Positions 1 through 7,248 of a DNA stretch of 7,523 bases are shown one piece after another. A program made the translations under genes and the position numbers. The first letter of the stretch is position 1, and each line of letters opens with the position of its first letter. The DNA is from Aquamicrobium sp. (GTDB lineage Bacteria; Pseudomonadota; Alphaproteobacteria; Rhizobiales; Rhizobiaceae). The notes under the pieces were generated by a model. That model had not been told where the DNA came from. It did no database searches and saw only the letters and a list, made by a program, of their open reading frames with translations. Location of the stretch: the NCBI GenBank assembly GCA_014860725.1, contig JACZJD010000069.1:1-7523 (forward strand), written 5' to 3'.

Positions 1-37
1 GCCCGAAAGGCTCCGGCGCCGCCGGGGCCTTTCGGGC
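1..37. terminator. GC-rich hairpin, probable terminator of an upstream gene
   Basis: Positions 1-11 are perfectly complementary to 27-37. The pairing continues inward (12-17 with 21-26, one G-T wobble) to a 3-nt loop at 18-20, giving a stem of about 17 bp. No T-run follows on the + strand, and the window edge hides whether a T-run exists for the - strand. Its position before a leader and a regulator gene suggests a transcription boundary. It could also be an mRNA-stability hairpin. Confidence 0.5.
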
Positions 38-44
38 GAGGGAG

Positions 45-89
45 AGTAGCATTTGCTTACGACAGCCTGTAAAGTAGCAAACACTACAG
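45..89. promoter_or_regulatory. Candidate operator cluster upstream of the RpiR regulator
   Basis: This AT-richer leader holds overlapping symmetries. CTGTA (67-71) and TACAG (85-89) are an inverted repeat with GT/AC also matched inside. GTAG (74-77) and CTAC (84-87) form a second one. TTTGCT (52-57) faces AGCAAA (76-81), and AGTAGCA is directly repeated at 45-51 and 73-79. TGTA...TACA-type operators are known for some RpiR-family proteins such as HexR, so autoregulation is a reasonable inference. No convincing -35/-10 pair was identified. Confidence 0.35.
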
Positions 90-117
90 AGCCCGGGCGG
101 GAGATGCAAGCGAGCCG

Positions 118-1055
118 ATGGCTGCCCCACGAGACGCTGCCCCACGAGACAAGGCGCCACAGCGGAAGCGGGACGTGTTCGCGGAGCGCTATGCGCGCCA
201 CCGCGACCGGCTGTCGCCGGCCTTCGGGCGGGTCGCCGCCTTCATCGACACCAACCGGCTCGACGTGATGACGTCGTCGGCGCTCGATCTCGCAAGGGCG
301 ATCGGGACGTCGGACGCCACCGTCGTGCGCGCCGTGCAGGCGCTCGGCTTCCAGGGGCTGCATGACCTCAGAACCGAGCTTGCCGCGTCCTATGGCGGCC
401 GCAACGCCCCCGCCGACAACCTGACGCGAACATGGGCCGATGTCGGCGAGAGCGCCGAGGCGGCGATGGACGACGTGCTGGATTCGCTCGCCGGGGCGCT
501 GGATTCGCTGCGCGCGGGCGCGGTCCGCCGCGCCATGCCGGAGGCGCTGAAGATCCTGCATGTCGCGAACCGCATCGTCGTCTTCGGCCTCGGCCCCACC
601 GCCCACATCGCCGCCTATTTCGCGGCCCGGCTGCGCCGCAAGGGCCGCCGGCAGATGGTTCTTGACCGCACGGGAACGGAGCTTGCCGACCAGCTGCTGG
701 AGCTGGAGACGGGAGACGCGATCCTGATGCTGGCCTACGGCAAGACCTACCGCGAGGCGGAGGCCACGATCTTCGAGGCGCGCCGGCTGCATCTTCCCGT
801 CGTTCTGGTCACCGACTGCCCCGGGGAGAAGCCCGCCCGGCTCGCGACGACGGTGCTGACGGTCCCCCGCGGACGCAGCGGACACGTGGCCTTGCACGGC
901 GCCACTCTTGCATGTCTGGAAATGCTGCTGCTAGGTCTTGCGACGACAGGCCGTGACGCCGCGCTGGCCACCCTCGGAGAGCTGGACCGGCTGAGGGAGG
1001 CGACGCGGCCCGCACGGCGCGCGGCGCGAGGCGGATTCGAAGCGGAAGACGAAGG

Positions 1056-1059
<4 letters not shown>
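118..1059 (+). CDS. MurR/RpiR family transcriptional regulator (HTH + SIS)
   Basis: A 313-residue DNA-binding regulator with the two-domain plan and usual length (about 280-310) of the RpiR family. Residues about 32-90 match the N-terminal RpiR helix-turn-helix, including the SALDLARAIGTSDATVVRAVQALGF segment split across helices. Residues about 140-275 are a SIS fold that normally binds a phosphosugar. The usual SIS serine positions look changed: the glycine-rich loop reads GLGPT (157-161) and the second loop LAYGKT (205-210), so the ligand may not be a classic sugar phosphate. ATG 118 is chosen because it gives the longest frame, but its ribosome site is weak. GTG 175, just before the conserved region, is a possible alternative. 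The N-terminus carries AAPRD twice from a perfect DNA duplication. The stop overlaps the next start (ATGA), so it is translationally coupled to the ABC ATPase, which is its most likely target along with itself. Confidence 0.88.
121..150 (+). repeat. Perfect 15-bp tandem duplication
   Basis: GCTGCCCCACGAGAC occurs twice head to tail (121-135 and 136-150). It is in frame and encodes AAPRD-AAPRD right after the proposed start codon of the regulator. Replication slippage can change such repeats without breaking the frame. Confidence 0.9.
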
Positions 1060-2108
<1,049 letters not shown>

Positions 2109-2159
2109 CGCCGCCGCAGCCGCGCCGGCGGGGCGGGTGCGACGGATCGCGCCCCCCGG

Positions 2160-2188
2160 TTGCCGCGATGTCGTCCCTCCTCTAAACT
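2160..2188 (+). promoter_or_regulatory. Possible sigma-70-type promoter of the binding-protein gene
   Basis: TTGCCG (2160-2165) and TAAACT (2183-2188) are separated by 17 bp. Each matches the consensus at four of six positions. The 184-bp gap between the ATPase stop and the binding-protein start makes a separate promoter plausible. This is a weak, pattern-only call. Confidence 0.3.
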
Positions 2189-2204
2189 TTACTGCTACAG
2201 TCAA
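2188..2204. promoter_or_regulatory. Palindrome, candidate operator at the binding-protein promoter
   Basis: ACTG (2191-2194) and CAGT (2198-2201) flank CTA, and TT/AA at the outer ends (2188-2189, 2203-2204) extend the symmetry across one mismatch. It would lie at about the transcription start of the proposed promoter, a usual place for a repressor. The sequence TACTGCTACAG (2190-2200) resembles, on the other strand, CTGTAAAGTA at 67-76 before the regulator gene, so one protein might bind both sites. It does not match Fur, RirA or Irr consensus sites. Confidence 0.3.
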
Positions 2205-2219
2205 CTATGGTTACCCCCG

Positions 2220-2241
2220 GACCGGGCGGCAGCGCCCGGTC
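2220..2241 (+). other. Stem-loop in the leader of the binding-protein mRNA
   Basis: Positions 2220-2228 pair perfectly with 2233-2241 around a GCAG loop, giving a 9-bp GC-rich stem. No T-run follows, so a rho-independent terminator is unlikely. It ends 51 bases before the start codon and may stabilise the 5' end of the transcript or slow transcription coming from the ATPase gene. Confidence 0.5.
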
Positions 2242-2292
2242 ACTCGCACACCAACAGTCTTCGCACATCAACAATCAGGGAGCGGCATCGCG

Positions 2293-3318
2293 ATGGAATT
2301 CAGGACGTTCAAGGGAATCTTGCTCGGATCGGCGCTGGCCGTCCTCGGAGGGGCGCAGGCGGCGACGGCGGCCGAACTCAACCTCTACACGACGCGCGAG
2401 CCGGGGCTGATCCAGCCGCTCATCGACGCATTCACCGCCTCCACGGGCATCGCGGTCAACACCATCTTCCTCCAGGACGGGCTCGCCGAGCGCGTCACCG
2501 CCGAGGGCGACCGCTCTCCGGCCGACGTGCTGATGACCGTCGATGCCGGCGTGCTGGTCGACCTCGTCGAGCAGGGGCTGACGCAGGGCATCGAGTCGGA
2601 GGTCCTCAACAGCACCATCCCCGACACCCTGCGGGACGATGACGGCCACTGGTACGCGCTGTCGCTGCGCGCCCGCGCCGTCTATGCGGCGAAGGACCTC
2701 GACCTCACCGAGATCACCTACGAGGATCTCGCCGATCCGGAATGGAAGGGCAGGATCTGCATCCGCTCCGGCCAGCACCCCTACAACGTCGCCCTGGTCG
2801 GCTCCTACATCGCCCATCACGGCGACGAGGCCGCCGAGAAGTGGCTGACCGACGTGAAGGCCAACCTCGCCCGCAAGGCCGGCGGCGGCGACCGCGACGT
2901 CGCGCGCGACATCATGGGCGGCCTGTGCGACATCGGCGTCGCCAACTCGTACTACATCGGCCTGATGCGCAGCGGCAAAGGCGGGCCGGAGCAGGAGGAG
3001 TGGGCCAACGCCATCAAGATGATCCTGCCGACCTTCGAGAACGGCGGCACCCAGGTCAACATCACCGGCGCGGCGGTCGCGCGCCACGCGCCGAACAAGG
3101 ACGAGGCGGTCCAGTTCCTCGAATACCTCGTCTCCGACGAGGCGCAGAAGATCTACGCCGAGGCCAACTACGAATATCCGGTCAACGTCAATGCCGCGGT
3201 CGATCCGCTGATCGCCGAATACGGCGTGCTCAAGCCGGACACCATCGACATCGTCGAGGGCGTGGGCTTCCGCAAGACCGCCAGCGAGCTGGCGGAGAAG
3301 GTCGGCTTCGACAACTGA
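2293..3318 (+). CDS. Fe(3+) ABC transporter periplasmic substrate-binding protein (FbpA/FutA-like)
   Basis: A 341-residue secreted protein that binds the substrate in the periplasm and delivers it to the permease. Residues 1 to about 27 are a signal peptide: basic start, hydrophobic core, and a small-residue cleavage region ATAA before Glu28. The mature part follows the FbpA/FutA/AfuA pattern: LYTTREPG (31-38), SPADVLMTVD (75-84), WYALSLRARAVY (120-131), SGQHPYN (159-165) and NSYYIG (218-223). Tyr164 and the Tyr220-Tyr221 pair sit where this family coordinates ferric iron, and Tyr32 may also take part. Cys156 and Cys212 could form a disulfide. ATG 2293 is preferred over upstream in-frame GTG 2137 because it starts directly at the signal peptide and has AGGGAG (2277-2282) ten bases upstream. 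Related AfuA proteins bind sugar phosphates, so iron is likely but not certain. Confidence 0.92.
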   Translation: MEFRTFKGILLGSALAVLGGAQAATAAELNLYTTREPGLIQPLIDAFTASTGIAVNTIFLQDGLAERVTAEGDRSPADVLMTVDAGVLVDLVEQGLTQGIESEVLNSTIPDTLRDDDGHWYALSLRARAVYAAKDLDLTEITYEDLADPEWKGRICIRSGQHPYNVALVGSYIAHHGDEAAEKWLTDVKANLARKAGGGDRDVARDIMGGLCDIGVANSYYIGLMRSGKGGPEQEEWANAIKMILPTFENGGTQVNITGAAVARHAPNKDEAVQFLEYLVSDEAQKIYAEANYEYPVNVNAAVDPLIAEYGVLKPDTIDIVEGVGFRKTASELAEKVGFDN

Positions 3319-3330
3319 CGACGGAACGGC

Positions 3331-3368
3331 AGGCGGCGGCCCCGGAGATGTGTCCGGGGCCGTCGCTT
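3331..3368 (+). other. Strong intergenic stem-loop between binding protein and permease
   Basis: Positions 3331-3346 pair with 3353-3368, a 16-bp stem with two G-T wobbles around a 6-nt loop. The inner nine pairs are perfect. No T-run follows. Such hairpins after binding-protein genes commonly protect the upstream mRNA and reduce permease output, and that role is inferred here. It starts 12 bases after the binding-protein stop and ends 11 bases before the permease ATG. The alternative permease start GTG 3350 falls in its loop. Confidence 0.65.
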
Positions 3369-3379
3369 CGTCCTGCCCG

Positions 3380-5050
3380 ATGAGCCCCGCGGAAGCCGCC
3401 AACACCAAGCGCCTGCCCTGGCGCCGTTCCGGGACGGGATGGCGGCTCGGGGCGATTCTCGTCGCCGGGATGATTTGCCTGCCGATCGTGGCACTGGTCT
3501 TCATCGCCTTCCGCGGCAGCGCCGGCCTGTGGCCGCACATGATCGCCTATGTGCTGCCGGCGGCGCTCAAGGACACCTTCGTCCTGCTCGTCGGCGTCGG
3601 CCTGCTGGTGACGCTGATCGGCACCACCACGGCCTGGCTGGTGACGGCCTATGCGTTTCCGGGGCGGCGCGTCGTGGAATGGGCGCTGCTGCTGCCGCTC
3701 GCCGTCCCCACCTACATCATCGCCTATGCCTATCTCGACATCCTGCACCCCGTCGGCGCGGTGCAGGGCATGCTGCGCGGCCTGCTCGGCTATTCGAGCC
3801 CGCGCGAGTTCCGCCTTCCCGACATCCGCTCGATGTGGGCGTGCATCCTGCTTCTGGGCCTGGTGCTCTACCCCTATGTCTATCTCACCACGCGGGCGAT
3901 GTTCCTGACGCAGGCGGCGAACCTCATCGAGGTGTCGAGGACCCTCGGCACGCGCCGCAACGCCGTGTTCCGGCAGGTGGCGTTTCCGCTCGCGAGGCCG
4001 GCCATCGCGGTGGGCGTGGCGCTGGCGCTGATGGAGACGCTGAACGACATCGGCGCCTCGCAGTTCCTCGGCGTGCGGACGCTGACCGTCTCGGTCTACA
4101 CGACATGGGTAAACCGCTCCGACATGCCCGGCGCCGCGCAGATATCGCTCGCCATGCTGATGATCGTGGTCGTGCTGGTGCTGGTCGAGCGCCACGCCCG
4201 CCGCAACCAGCGCTACGCGGCGGCGGCGCAGAGGCCGCGGCCGATGGCCCCCGTGCGGTTGAAGGGATGGCGGGCGGCGGGTGCGTTCGGCATCTGCGCC
4301 CTGCCGATCATGCTCGGCTTCGTCGCGCCGGCGATCTATCTGTGCCTCGAGGCCTGGAAGCGCTTCCGCTTCGCCGGCATCTCCGCGCGCATCCAGGACG
4401 AGATCGTCAACACCGTGACGGTCTCGTCCATCGCCACCGTCGTGGTGCTGCTCTGCGGCCTGCTCTTCGCCTATGCGGCGCGGACCTATCCCGGACGCCT
4501 CACCGCGCTGGCCGCGCGGGCCTCGACGCTGGGCTATGCCGTGCCGGGGACGGTTCTCGCCATCGGCCTTCTCGTTCCGGTCGGTCTGTTCGACCGTTTC
4601 TGGGTGGGCGCCGTCGAGCGGCTGACGGGAGCGGCGCCCGGCCTGCTCCTGCTCGGCTCGGGCGCAGCACTCGTGCTCGCCTATTCGACGCGCTTCATGG
4701 CGATCTCCACCGGCGGGATCGAGGCGGGGTTCAGCCGCATCCCGCCGTCGCTCGACCACGCGGCCCGGATGCTCGGCCAGACGTCGTCCGGCGTGTTCCG
4801 CACCGTCCATCTGCCCCTGTCCAAGGCGGCGCTTGCCTCGGCCGGGCTGCTGGTGTTCGTCGACTGCATGAAGGAGTTGCCGGCGACGCTGCTCCTGCGG
4901 CCGCTGAACTTCGAGACGCTGGCGACGCATCTCTACGGCGAGGCCGCGCGCGGGACCTACGAGGAAGCCTCGATCGCCGCGCTGCTGATCGTGGCGATCG
5001 GCATCCTGCCGGTCATCGTGCTGTCACGGTTGGGCCGCCCCGAAACCTGA
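3380..5050 (+). CDS. Iron ABC transporter permease, fused double-domain (FbpB-like)
   Basis: A 556-residue inner-membrane protein that forms the whole translocation channel. It contains two permease halves, so it can replace a heterodimer, as in the FbpB/FutB family (usually 500-560 residues). About twelve hydrophobic segments are visible: near 23-43, 66-92, 99-120, 152-175, 205-227 and 254-272 in the first half, and near 302-324, 346-366, 382-402, 418-440, 484-504 and 531-549 in the second. Each half carries an EAA-type loop that docks on the ATPase: EVSRTLGTRRNAVF (184-197) and DHAARMLGQTSSGVF (459-473). The frame opens at GTG 3350, but ATG 3380 is chosen because GTG lies in a hairpin loop and adds only ten residues. 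Neither start has a clear ribosome site, so low or coupled translation is possible. It completes the importer with the preceding ATPase and binding protein. Confidence 0.92.
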   Translation: MSPAEAANTKRLPWRRSGTGWRLGAILVAGMICLPIVALVFIAFRGSAGLWPHMIAYVLPAALKDTFVLLVGVGLLVTLIGTTTAWLVTAYAFPGRRVVEWALLLPLAVPTYIIAYAYLDILHPVGAVQGMLRGLLGYSSPREFRLPDIRSMWACILLLGLVLYPYVYLTTRAMFLTQAANLIEVSRTLGTRRNAVFRQVAFPLARPAIAVGVALALMETLNDIGASQFLGVRTLTVSVYTTWVNRSDMPGAAQISLAMLMIVVVLVLVERHARRNQRYAAAAQRPRPMAPVRLKGWRAAGAFGICALPIMLGFVAPAIYLCLEAWKRFRFAGISARIQDEIVNTVTVSSIATVVVLLCGLLFAYAARTYPGRLTALAARASTLGYAVPGTVLAIGLLVPVGLFDRFWVGAVERLTGAAPGLLLLGSGAALVLAYSTRFMAISTGGIEAGFSRIPPSLDHAARMLGQTSSGVFRTVHLPLSKAALASAGLLVFVDCMKELPATLLLRPLNFETLATHLYGEAARGTYEEASIAALLIVAIGILPVIVLSRLGRPET

Positions 5051-5062
5051 ACGGATGCTCCG

Positions 5063-5112
5063 GCCGGTGCAGGCAAGGGATGGCAACACATTGCCTTCCA
5101 TCCCTTACCGGC
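5063..5112 (+). terminator. Inverted repeat after the permease, probable terminator
   Basis: AAGGGATGG (5075-5083) is complementary to CCATCCCTT (5098-5106). GCCGGT (5063-5068) extends the stem to ACCGGC (5107-5112), leaving six bulged bases at 5069-5074. An alternative inner hairpin GGCAA-CACA-TTGCC (5082-5095) can form in the loop. It begins 12 bases after the permease stop and fits the end of the transport operon. There is no T-run, so termination may need Rho or the element may only protect the mRNA. The remainder of the 165-bp gap shows no clear promoter. Confidence 0.5.
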
Positions 5113-5215
5113 ACACCGCCTTCATCCGCGCCATCGTGCCTGTGGGAATCCGTGCGGCGATGCTTCGTGCTGCGGGGCGGCGGATGCTAAGGACGGTCCC
5201 GGAAAGGGATGCGGG

Positions 5216-6712
5216 ATGAAGGTCGACATCGACATGGGCGCCGCGGCCGGCGGCGGCGTGGCGAATCTGGATCTGGAGGAGCTGCTGGCGACCCGCCTGC
5301 TGGTGCAGGGCAATTCCGGGTCCGGCAAGTCGCATCTGCTGCGTCGCCTGCTGGAGCAAAGCGCGCCCTGGGTGCAGCAATGCATCGTCGATCCCGAAGG
5401 CGACTTCGTCACGCTGGCGGAACGATTCGGCCACCAGGTGGTCGACGCCGCCCGCTCCGAGGCGGAGCTTGCGCGCATTGCCGGCCGCGTGCGCCAGCAT
5501 CGCGTCTCCGTCGTGCTCAATCTCGAAGGGCTCGACGTCGAGCAGCAGATGCGCGCTGCGGCGGCCTTTCTCGGCGGCATGTTCGATGCCGAGCGCGACC
5601 ACTGGTATCCCGTGCTGGTGGTGGTTGACGAGGCGCAGCTTTTCGCGCCCGCCGTTGCCGGCGAGGTCTCCGACGACGCGCGAAAGCTCTCGCTGGGGGC
5701 CATGACCAACCTGATGTGCCGCGGCCGCAAGCGCGGCCTCGCGGGAGTCATCGCCACCCAGCGCCTGGCCAAGCTGGCGAAGAACGTCGCGGCGGAAGCC
5801 TCCAATTTCCTGATGGGCCGCACCTTCCTGGACATCGACATGGCGCGCGCCGCCGACCTGCTCGGAATGGACCGTCGCCAAGCCGAAATGTTCCGCGACC
5901 TTGCGCGCGGAAACTTCGTCGCGCTGGGGCCGGCGCTGTCGCGCCGGCCGGTGGCGATCACCATCGGCCCCGTCGAAACCTCCGCGCGCTCGACCAGCCC
6001 CAAGCTCATGCCGTTGCCCGAGGCGCCGGAGGACGCCCGCGACCTGATCTTCACGCCCGGCCCCGAAGAAGCCTCGCCAGTGGTGCGGAGACCGCCTCCA
6101 AAACCGATCCCGACCGCCGACCTTCTGGCGCAGCTGTCGCGGCCCAGGCCGGCGCCGGAGCCGTCGGACGAACCGGTGTCCGCCGTCATCGACGACGCCG
6201 AGCGCGATGCCGAGATCGACGCGGTGCTGCGCGAAATCCTCGAAGACGCGGACGCGGCCTTCCGTTCCGACGCCGTGCTCTATCAGGATTTTCTGGTGCG
6301 CAGCCGCATCCGCCGCGTGCCCGGCGAGCCGCTGCCGCTTTCCGCCTTCCGCCGGCGGCTGGCGATCGCCCGCGCCGGCGTCGACGAAAGCTCCGGCGGC
6401 GAAGCCTGGGCGACGGCGCTGTCGCTCTCCGAAACATTGCCCGACGATCTTCAGGGCATATTCCTGATGGTCGCCCGCGCCGCGACCAACAACGAGCCCT
6501 GCCCGTCCGACGCCACTCTGGCCCGTGCCTACGGCAGTCACTCGCCGCGCCGGGCACGGCGCCTGATCGCCTATTTCGAGGAGCGCGGCCTGCTTGTCGC
6601 CCGCAGCGATTTTCATGGCCGCCGCGTGCTCGCCTTCCCGGACCTCGGCTGCGAAACCGCCCCCGGCCACCCCGACGCACCGGACGAGACGCAGCGCGAC
6701 GCGGCGGAGTAG
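5216..6712 (+). CDS. HerA/DUF87-like P-loop ATPase with C-terminal winged-helix-like domain
   Basis: A 498-residue predicted cytoplasmic ATPase of the FtsK-HerA superfamily; its cellular role is unknown. Residues 1-255 hold the motor: Walker A GNSGSGKS (32-39), VDPEGDF (58-64, typical of HerA-like proteins), Walker B VLVVVDEAQ (133-141), a basic RGRKRG stretch (169-174) and the sensor-like GVIATQR (177-183). The N-terminal beta-barrel of archaeal HerA is absent, as only about 30 residues precede Walker A. Residues about 262-325 are a proline-rich, probably disordered linker. Residues about 330-385 are helical and charged, and about 428-476 resemble a winged helix (LARAYGSHSPRRARRLI, then a basic wing), suggesting DNA binding. 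ATG 5216 has GGAAAGGG (5201-5208) seven bases upstream. It stands alone between two operons, with no NurA-like nuclease or other typical partner in view. DNA translocation or remodelling is inferred from family only. Confidence 0.85.
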   Translation: MKVDIDMGAAAGGGVANLDLEELLATRLLVQGNSGSGKSHLLRRLLEQSAPWVQQCIVDPEGDFVTLAERFGHQVVDAARSEAELARIAGRVRQHRVSVVLNLEGLDVEQQMRAAAAFLGGMFDAERDHWYPVLVVVDEAQLFAPAVAGEVSDDARKLSLGAMTNLMCRGRKRGLAGVIATQRLAKLAKNVAAEASNFLMGRTFLDIDMARAADLLGMDRRQAEMFRDLARGNFVALGPALSRRPVAITIGPVETSARSTSPKLMPLPEAPEDARDLIFTPGPEEASPVVRRPPPKPIPTADLLAQLSRPRPAPEPSDEPVSAVIDDAERDAEIDAVLREILEDADAAFRSDAVLYQDFLVRSRIRRVPGEPLPLSAFRRRLAIARAGVDESSGGEAWATALSLSETLPDDLQGIFLMVARAATNNEPCPSDATLARAYGSHSPRRARRLIAYFEERGLLVARSDFHGRRVLAFPDLGCETAPGHPDAPDETQRDAAE

Positions 6713-6714
6713 GA

Positions 6715-6737
6715 CTGCGCGAACGCGAGCCGCGCAG
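6715..6737 (+). other. Stem-loop after the HerA-like gene
   Basis: CTGCGCG (6715-6721) pairs with CGCGCAG (6731-6737) around a 9-nt loop, beginning two bases after the stop codon. No T-run follows. It may mark the 3' end of the ATPase mRNA. Confidence 0.35.
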
Positions 6738-6769
6738 AAGCGCGTCGTTTCGAACGGTACGATTTCGTG

Positions 6770-6790
6770 ATTCGGCGTTTCGCCGGATTT
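6770..6790 (+). terminator. Small hairpin followed by a short T-run, possible terminator
   Basis: Positions 6770-6777 pair with 6781-6788 (one G-T wobble) around a TTT loop, and a TTT stretch (6788-6790) closes it. The stem is compact, but the T-run is too short for a confident intrinsic terminator. It could end transcription from the ATPase gene before the next promoter. Confidence 0.3.
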
Positions 6791-6801
6791 GAGGTAATTA
6801 G

Positions 6802-6813
6802 GTTGATATCAAC
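6802..6813. promoter_or_regulatory. Perfect 12-bp palindrome, candidate MarR-type operator
   Basis: GTTGATATCAAC is a perfect palindrome in the only AT-rich part of the gap before the VOC and GST genes, ending 33 bases before the ATG. Compact palindromes of this kind are typical sites of dimeric MarR-like repressors, which often control detoxification genes. No such regulator lies in this window. TTGAGG (6789-6794) and TTTACT (6814-6819) flank it at a long 19-bp spacing and are only a weak promoter candidate. Confidence 0.5.
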
Positions 6814-6846
6814 TTTACTGCGAGGCCGGCCACAGGGGAGGAGGCC

Positions 6847-7227
6847 ATGCTCAAGGACTGGAATTCCTCGGCCATCGTTGCCGTTTCCGACATCGCCCGC
6901 GCGCGGCGTTTCTATTCGGAGGTGCTGGGCCTCGAGCTGATCGAGGAGGGAATGGACGGGGTAATGGTGTTCCGCACCGGCGCCACGCAGCTCGTCGTCT
7001 ACCGCTCGGAGGCGGCCGGAACGAACCGCGCCAACGCCGTGGTCTGGGACGTCGGGGACGACATCGATGCGATCGTCGCCGATCTGGCCACAAAGGGCGT
7101 CGCCTTCGAGCACTATCCCGAAATCGGCACATTCCGCGGCAACATCCATCATGCCGACGGCATGAAGCTCGTCTGGTTCAAGGACCCCGACGGCAACATC
7201 CTGCACATCAACCAGATGCCGGGCTGA
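6847..7227 (+). CDS. VOC family protein (glyoxalase/bleomycin-resistance fold)
   Basis: A 126-residue single-domain protein, the usual length for a small VOC protein, probably cytoplasmic and dimeric. The fold signature is visible: VSDIARARRFYSEVLGLEL (13-31) in the first beta-alpha unit and FKDPDGNILHINQ (111-123) at the end. The metal ligands of glyoxalase I are not kept: by alignment with the E. coli enzyme, the first His is Ser8, the last Glu is His120, and the middle Glu/His positions also look unsuitable. True glyoxalase I activity is therefore unlikely, and a binding or metal-independent role is more probable. The start has a strong ribosome site, GGGGAGGAGG (6835-6844). The GST-like gene starts 21 bases after the stop, indicating a shared transcript, and the palindrome upstream likely controls both. 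The substrate is unknown. Confidence 0.85.
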   Translation: MLKDWNSSAIVAVSDIARARRFYSEVLGLELIEEGMDGVMVFRTGATQLVVYRSEAAGTNRANAVVWDVGDDIDAIVADLATKGVAFEHYPEIGTFRGNIHHADGMKLVWFKDPDGNILHINQMPG

Positions 7228-7248
7228 GACCGGGACGGGAGCGCTTTC

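Noticed and set aside
46..89. Fur, RirA or Irr box at the regulator or binding-protein promoter
   Set aside because: No match to GATAATGATAATCATTATC, TGA-N9-TCA or TTTAGAA-type inverted repeats was found in either gap.
2137..2292. GTG 2137 as the start of the binding protein
   Set aside because: It would place 52 unrelated residues before a classic signal peptide and would translate through the palindrome and hairpin. ATG 2293 has a good ribosome site.
2275..3540. 421-codon open frame on the - strand over the binding-protein gene
   Set aside because: It is the antisense of a gene with strong family motifs, and its translation is repetitive Val/Asp/Gly/Arg without a fold signature.
3230..4930. 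566-codon open frame on the - strand over the permease gene
   Set aside because: The translation is His/Arg/Gln/Glu-rich and has no known motif. Long antisense frames are expected at this GC content.
3439..5190. 583-codon + strand frame overlapping the permease
   Set aside because: It is out of frame with the real permease, Arg/Ala/Pro-rich, and lacks membrane segments or motifs.
5105..6670. 521-codon open frame on the - strand over the HerA-like gene
   Set aside because: It is antisense to a gene with intact Walker motifs and has no recognisable protein features of its own.
5216..6712. HerA-like gene as part of an anti-phage defence island
   Set aside because: No nuclease, SIR2, integrase, transposase or other defence or mobile gene is present, and composition matches the neighbours. 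There is no support within this window.
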